This document shows positions 23,633 to 26,445 of a stretch of DNA of 26,445 bases, piece after piece. The notes under the pieces are model-generated. The model ran no database searches and was not told the DNA's origin. It saw only the letters and a program-made list of their open reading frames with translations. A program made the position numbers and the translations under genes. Every line of letters starts with the position of its first letter. The first letter of the stretch is position 1. Source of the stretch: a virus; IMG/VR virus record IMGVR_UViG_3300030222_000038, positions 1 through 26,445 of that record, one strand, 5' to 3'.

Positions 23633-25414
23633 ATGACCGACACACCGGAAGCACCTGAAAAGCACCAACTCCCGTTCCTGAGGCAACGGGCGGCGCAACT
23701 CTTCTGGCAGGGCTACACGGTTAGCGAGATAGCCAGGAAGTTCGCACTCAAATACGCCACCGTGGATAGCTGGAAGCGCCGCGACGGATGGCGCGAAGCG
23801 CCGGTGCACACGCGGGTCGGGTCCACCATAGATAGACGCCTCTGCCTCCTGGTTGACAAGCCTGAGAAGACCAAAGGCGATTTAGCAGAGATTGAGACCC
23901 TAAGCCGCCAGCTTGAGCGCATGGCCCGGATCGAGAAATTCTCTGCGGGCGGAAATGAAGCCGACTTGAACCCCAAGGTTGCCAATCGCAACAAGAGAAA
24001 GCGGAAAGGGAAGCCGCACAAAAACCACCTGACAGACGAAGACCGGACAAATCTGAAGATAGAGTTCCGCCGCACGCTCTTTGGTTACCAGGCGTGTTGG
24101 TGGGGCAATATAAAACACCGCATACGGAACATACTGAAATCGCGCCAGATTGGTGCGACCTGGTACTTCGCTCGCGAAGCTTTCATGGATGCGTTGGAGA
24201 GCGGCGATAATCAGGTCTTCTTATCGGCATCACGGGCCCAGGCTGAACTCTTCCGCGCCTACATCATTCAGTTTGTTTATGAGGTGACCGGCAAGGAGTT
24301 GAAGGGCAACCCGATCGAGCTGGAGAACGGGGCCACCCTCTATTTCTTGTCCACCAACAGCAGGACCGCGCAGGGCTATCACGGCCACCTCTATGTGGAC
24401 GAGTATTTCTGGATCCCGAATTTCACAAAGTTGAAGCACGTCGCCAGTGGTATGGCCGCGCATAAGAAGTGGCGGAAAACGTATTTCTCCACGCCATCCA
24501 CCCTTGGCCACGAGGCGCATGGCTTCTGGTCTGGTGCCGATTACAACAAAGGACGGCGGGAGGAAGACAGGGTCACGGTCAACACCCTGCACGAAGTTCT
24601 GAAACCTGGTCACCTGGGCGAGGATGGTCAGTGGAGACAGGTGGTCACCATCCACGACGCTGCGGAATCTGGATGCGACCTGTTCGACATCGAGGAGTTG
24701 AAGCGCGAGCACTCTCCCGGTGAATTCGCCAACCTCTATGAATGCGTTTTCATTGATGACGCCTTGTCCGTCTTCAAGCTGGAAGATCTACAGTTCTGCC
24801 TGGTTGATGCGTGGGAGGCTTGGGCGGATTATCGCCCGACACTAAAGCGTCCTTTCGGCGACTTGCCGGTCTGGATTGGCTATGACCCCAGCCGCACGCG
24901 TGACGATGCCAGTTGCGTGGTGATAGCGCCGCCCGCCGTTGACGGTGGCAAGTTCCGCTGCCTTGAGAAACTGCGCTTCAATAATATGGATTTTGAGGCC
25001 CAGGCCAAAGCCATCCGTAAGCTGACGGAACGCTACAACGTCCAACATATAGGCATCGACGCCAGCGGTATGGGCATTGGCCTCTATGAGCTGGTGCTGA
25101 AGTTCTTCCCGCGTGCCCAGAAGATCGTCTATTCGGTTGATGTGAAGAACCTGTTGGTGGCCAAAGCCAAGCACCTGATCGATAACCGCCGTTTTGAGTA
25201 TGACGCGGGCTGGGCTGACCTCTCTCAGGCCTTCATGAGCATTCATCGCAGCGCTACGCCGTCGGGCGGCAAGATTACCTATCAAGCGAGCCGGTCAACT
25301 GAGACCGGGCATGCAGATCTTGCCTGGGCCGCCATGCATGCGCTTTCCCGCGAGAGCATCGTTCCCCTTGAAGTCGCCGGCCATAGCCAGCAATCAACCG
25401 TGGAGACCTTCTAA
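23633..25414 (+). CDS. P: terminase large (ATPase/nuclease) subunit gpP
   Basis: 593 aa from the ATG at 23633 (P2 P 590). The N-terminal HTH (LFWQGYTVSEIARKFALKYATVDSWKRRDGW, about 23-53) is the gpP DNA-binding part. The ATPase has LKSRQIGATW (168-177) as its Walker A-type loop and LYVDEYFW (253-260) as Walker B. Nuclease acidic residues are Asp418 (IGYDPS), Asp476 (IGIDAS) and Asp562 (GHADLAWA). It packages DNA into the procapsid. A longer ORF starts at 23477 but runs through the late dyad and is rejected. No Shine-Dalgarno precedes the ATG. The stop and the portal start share one base (TAATG). Confidence 0.95.
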   Translation: MTDTPEAPEKHQLPFLRQRAAQLFWQGYTVSEIARKFALKYATVDSWKRRDGWREAPVHTRVGSTIDRRLCLLVDKPEKTKGDLAEIETLSRQLERMARIEKFSAGGNEADLNPKVANRNKRKRKGKPHKNHLTDEDRTNLKIEFRRTLFGYQACWWGNIKHRIRNILKSRQIGATWYFAREAFMDALESGDNQVFLSASRAQAELFRAYIIQFVYEVTGKELKGNPIELENGATLYFLSTNSRTAQGYHGHLYVDEYFWIPNFTKLKHVASGMAAHKKWRKTYFSTPSTLGHEAHGFWSGADYNKGRREEDRVTVNTLHEVLKPGHLGEDGQWRQVVTIHDAAESGCDLFDIEELKREHSPGEFANLYECVFIDDALSVFKLEDLQFCLVDAWEAWADYRPTLKRPFGDLPVWIGYDPSRTRDDASCVVIAPPAVDGGKFRCLEKLRFNNMDFEAQAKAIRKLTERYNVQHIGIDASGMGIGLYELVLKFFPRAQKIVYSVDVKNLLVAKAKHLIDNRRFEYDAGWADLSQAFMSIHRSATPSGGKITYQASRSTETGHADLAWAAMHALSRESIVPLEVAGHSQQSTVETF

Positions 25415-26445
25415 TGCATGACGCCGCACCTGCAACCGAGGCTGCACCGCGCTCGGTGGTGTTTACTCTTGACGACCCGGTTCCGGTCATGGATCGCGCC
25501 GGCTTGCTTGACTACCTTCAGACGACGTTCAACGGGCGATGGTATGAAACTCCCGTTTCCGTCCGGGATCTGATCAAGTCGTTCCGGTCGACAGCTCACC
25601 ATGAAAGCGCCATTCGTCTGAAGGTGCAGATATTGACCGGAACATATATTCCGCACCCGTGGCTGTCGCGCCAGCAGTTCGCTTCCTGGGCGCTGGACTT
25701 CCTGATTACCGGCAATGGATATCTTGAGCGGTTGAGCAACCGTGTGGGGACTACAGCGCGCCTGAAGCACTCGCCAGCTCTGCACACGCGTCGTTCCAAA
25801 GGGGATGGGGACTACATCTGGATCAAGGACTGGCAGAACCATCACGAGTTTGAGGCGGGCAGCGTGTTCCATCTGATCGAGCCAGACCCGATGCAGGAGA
25901 TCTATGGCATGCCGGCCTATATGGGCGGGCTCAATTCGGTCTGGCTCAATGAGAGCGCCACGCTGTTTCGCCGCAAATACTATGAGAACGGTAGCCACGC
26001 GGGTTTCATTCTCTACGTCACAGATCCGAACATCACCGAAGATGACACGGACGCCATCAAGGACGCGCTGAAGAAGTCCAAGGGCATCGGCAACTTCAAG
26101 AACCTGTTCATCCGCACCGCCGGTGGACAGAAGGATGGCATCAAGCTCATTCCAATTTCGGAAGTCGCTGCCAAAGACGAATTTATGAACATCAAGGGCG
26201 CAAGCCGGGACGATATTCTGGCGGCGCACCGCGTGCCTCCACCTCTCATGGGGATAGTGCCCAACAATACGGGCGGCTTTGGCAGCGTTGAAGCCGCCGC
26301 CAAGGTGTTCGTCAAGAATGAGTTGGAACCCCTGCAAAGCCGTTTCCGCGAACTGAACGACTGGATTGGGCGTAGGGTGATCGAGTTTGAAGAGTACGAT
26401 CTAGGCGGCCCTAACTTGTCGAGTCGTGGAGCTGGCTTGCTCTAG
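25414..26445 (+). CDS. Q: portal protein gpQ
   Basis: 343 aa (P2 Q 344). Marks of the P2/PBSX portal family are DRAGLLDYLQTTFNGRWYETPVSVRDLIKSFRSTAHHESAI, PWLSRQQFASWALDFLITGNGYLE, GSVFHLIEPDPMQEIYGMPAYMGGLNSVWLNESATLFRRKYYENGSHAGFILY, DILAAHRVPPPLMGIVPNNTGGFGSVEAAAKVF and LNDWIGRRVIEFEEYDL. It forms the head vertex through which DNA passes. Expression is coupled to P through TAATG. The stop TAG is the last codon of the window; the final residues GGPNLSSRGAGLL lie beyond the conserved core. Confidence 0.95.
   Translation: MHDAAPATEAAPRSVVFTLDDPVPVMDRAGLLDYLQTTFNGRWYETPVSVRDLIKSFRSTAHHESAIRLKVQILTGTYIPHPWLSRQQFASWALDFLITGNGYLERLSNRVGTTARLKHSPALHTRRSKGDGDYIWIKDWQNHHEFEAGSVFHLIEPDPMQEIYGMPAYMGGLNSVWLNESATLFRRKYYENGSHAGFILYVTDPNITEDDTDAIKDALKKSKGIGNFKNLFIRTAGGQKDGIKLIPISEVAAKDEFMNIKGASRDDILAAHRVPPPLMGIVPNNTGGFGSVEAAAKVFVKNELEPLQSRFRELNDWIGRRVIEFEEYDLGGPNLSSRGAGLL

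Noticed and set aside
25411-26337. 308-aa open frame on the minus strand
   Set aside because: Antisense to the portal gene, which is the real gene by homology and coupling to P.

Overview
The window holds what looks like a nearly complete, compact P2-type (Peduovirus-like, contractile-tailed) prophage of about 26.4 kb, probably in an alphaproteobacterium. The host call is an inference. It rests on the fMet tRNA 3' half (an alphaproteobacterial-looking sequence), a GTA-type three-TM holin family best known from Rhodobacterales and relatives, and GC-rich coding. The left edge starts exactly in the anticodon loop of an initiator tRNA gene, and a serine recombinase reads antisense into that tRNA. 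The right edge ends at the portal stop codon, so the right attachment site and cos are not in view.

Layout: (1) 1-6438, minus strand, an early/lytic operon transcribed leftward in the order Cro-like protein, Ogr-like zinc-finger activator, a 106-aa unknown, an MT-A70 adenine methyltransferase, a 104-aa unknown, a TOPRIM primase-helicase, a 65-aa unknown, and a serine recombinase. (2) 6446-6506, a divergent lysis/lysogeny switch with three 16-bp operators spaced 21-22 bp. (3) 6510-6872, plus strand, a CI-like repressor that appears leaderless. (4) 6933-23462, minus strand, the late genes. Read in transcription order they are O N M L X, two holins, R S, an M15 peptidase endolysin, a 94-aa unknown, a LamG-like protein, then V W J I, tail fibre, FI FII E/E' T U D. 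(5) 23633-26445, plus strand, terminase large subunit P and portal Q, divergent from O as in P2.

Working model: the repressor holds the divergent early promoter off. When it is lost, the early operon makes the replication primase and, unlike P2 where ogr is a late gene, also makes the late activator directly behind cro. The activator probably acts on a perfect dyad (GGTTAGA-N9-TCTAACC) found twice, upstream of V and between O and P. Both P and V lack a Shine-Dalgarno sequence, and their ATG lies 56-57 bp from the dyad centre. Late transcripts may therefore start at the AUG.

Small genes or starts that a simple ORF list would miss are given here: E' (10835-10960, reached by a -1 frameshift from E), the short holin (19625-19834), the corrected starts of Cro, CI, I, the tail fibre, FI, the LamG protein and terminase, and several perfect intercistronic hairpins.
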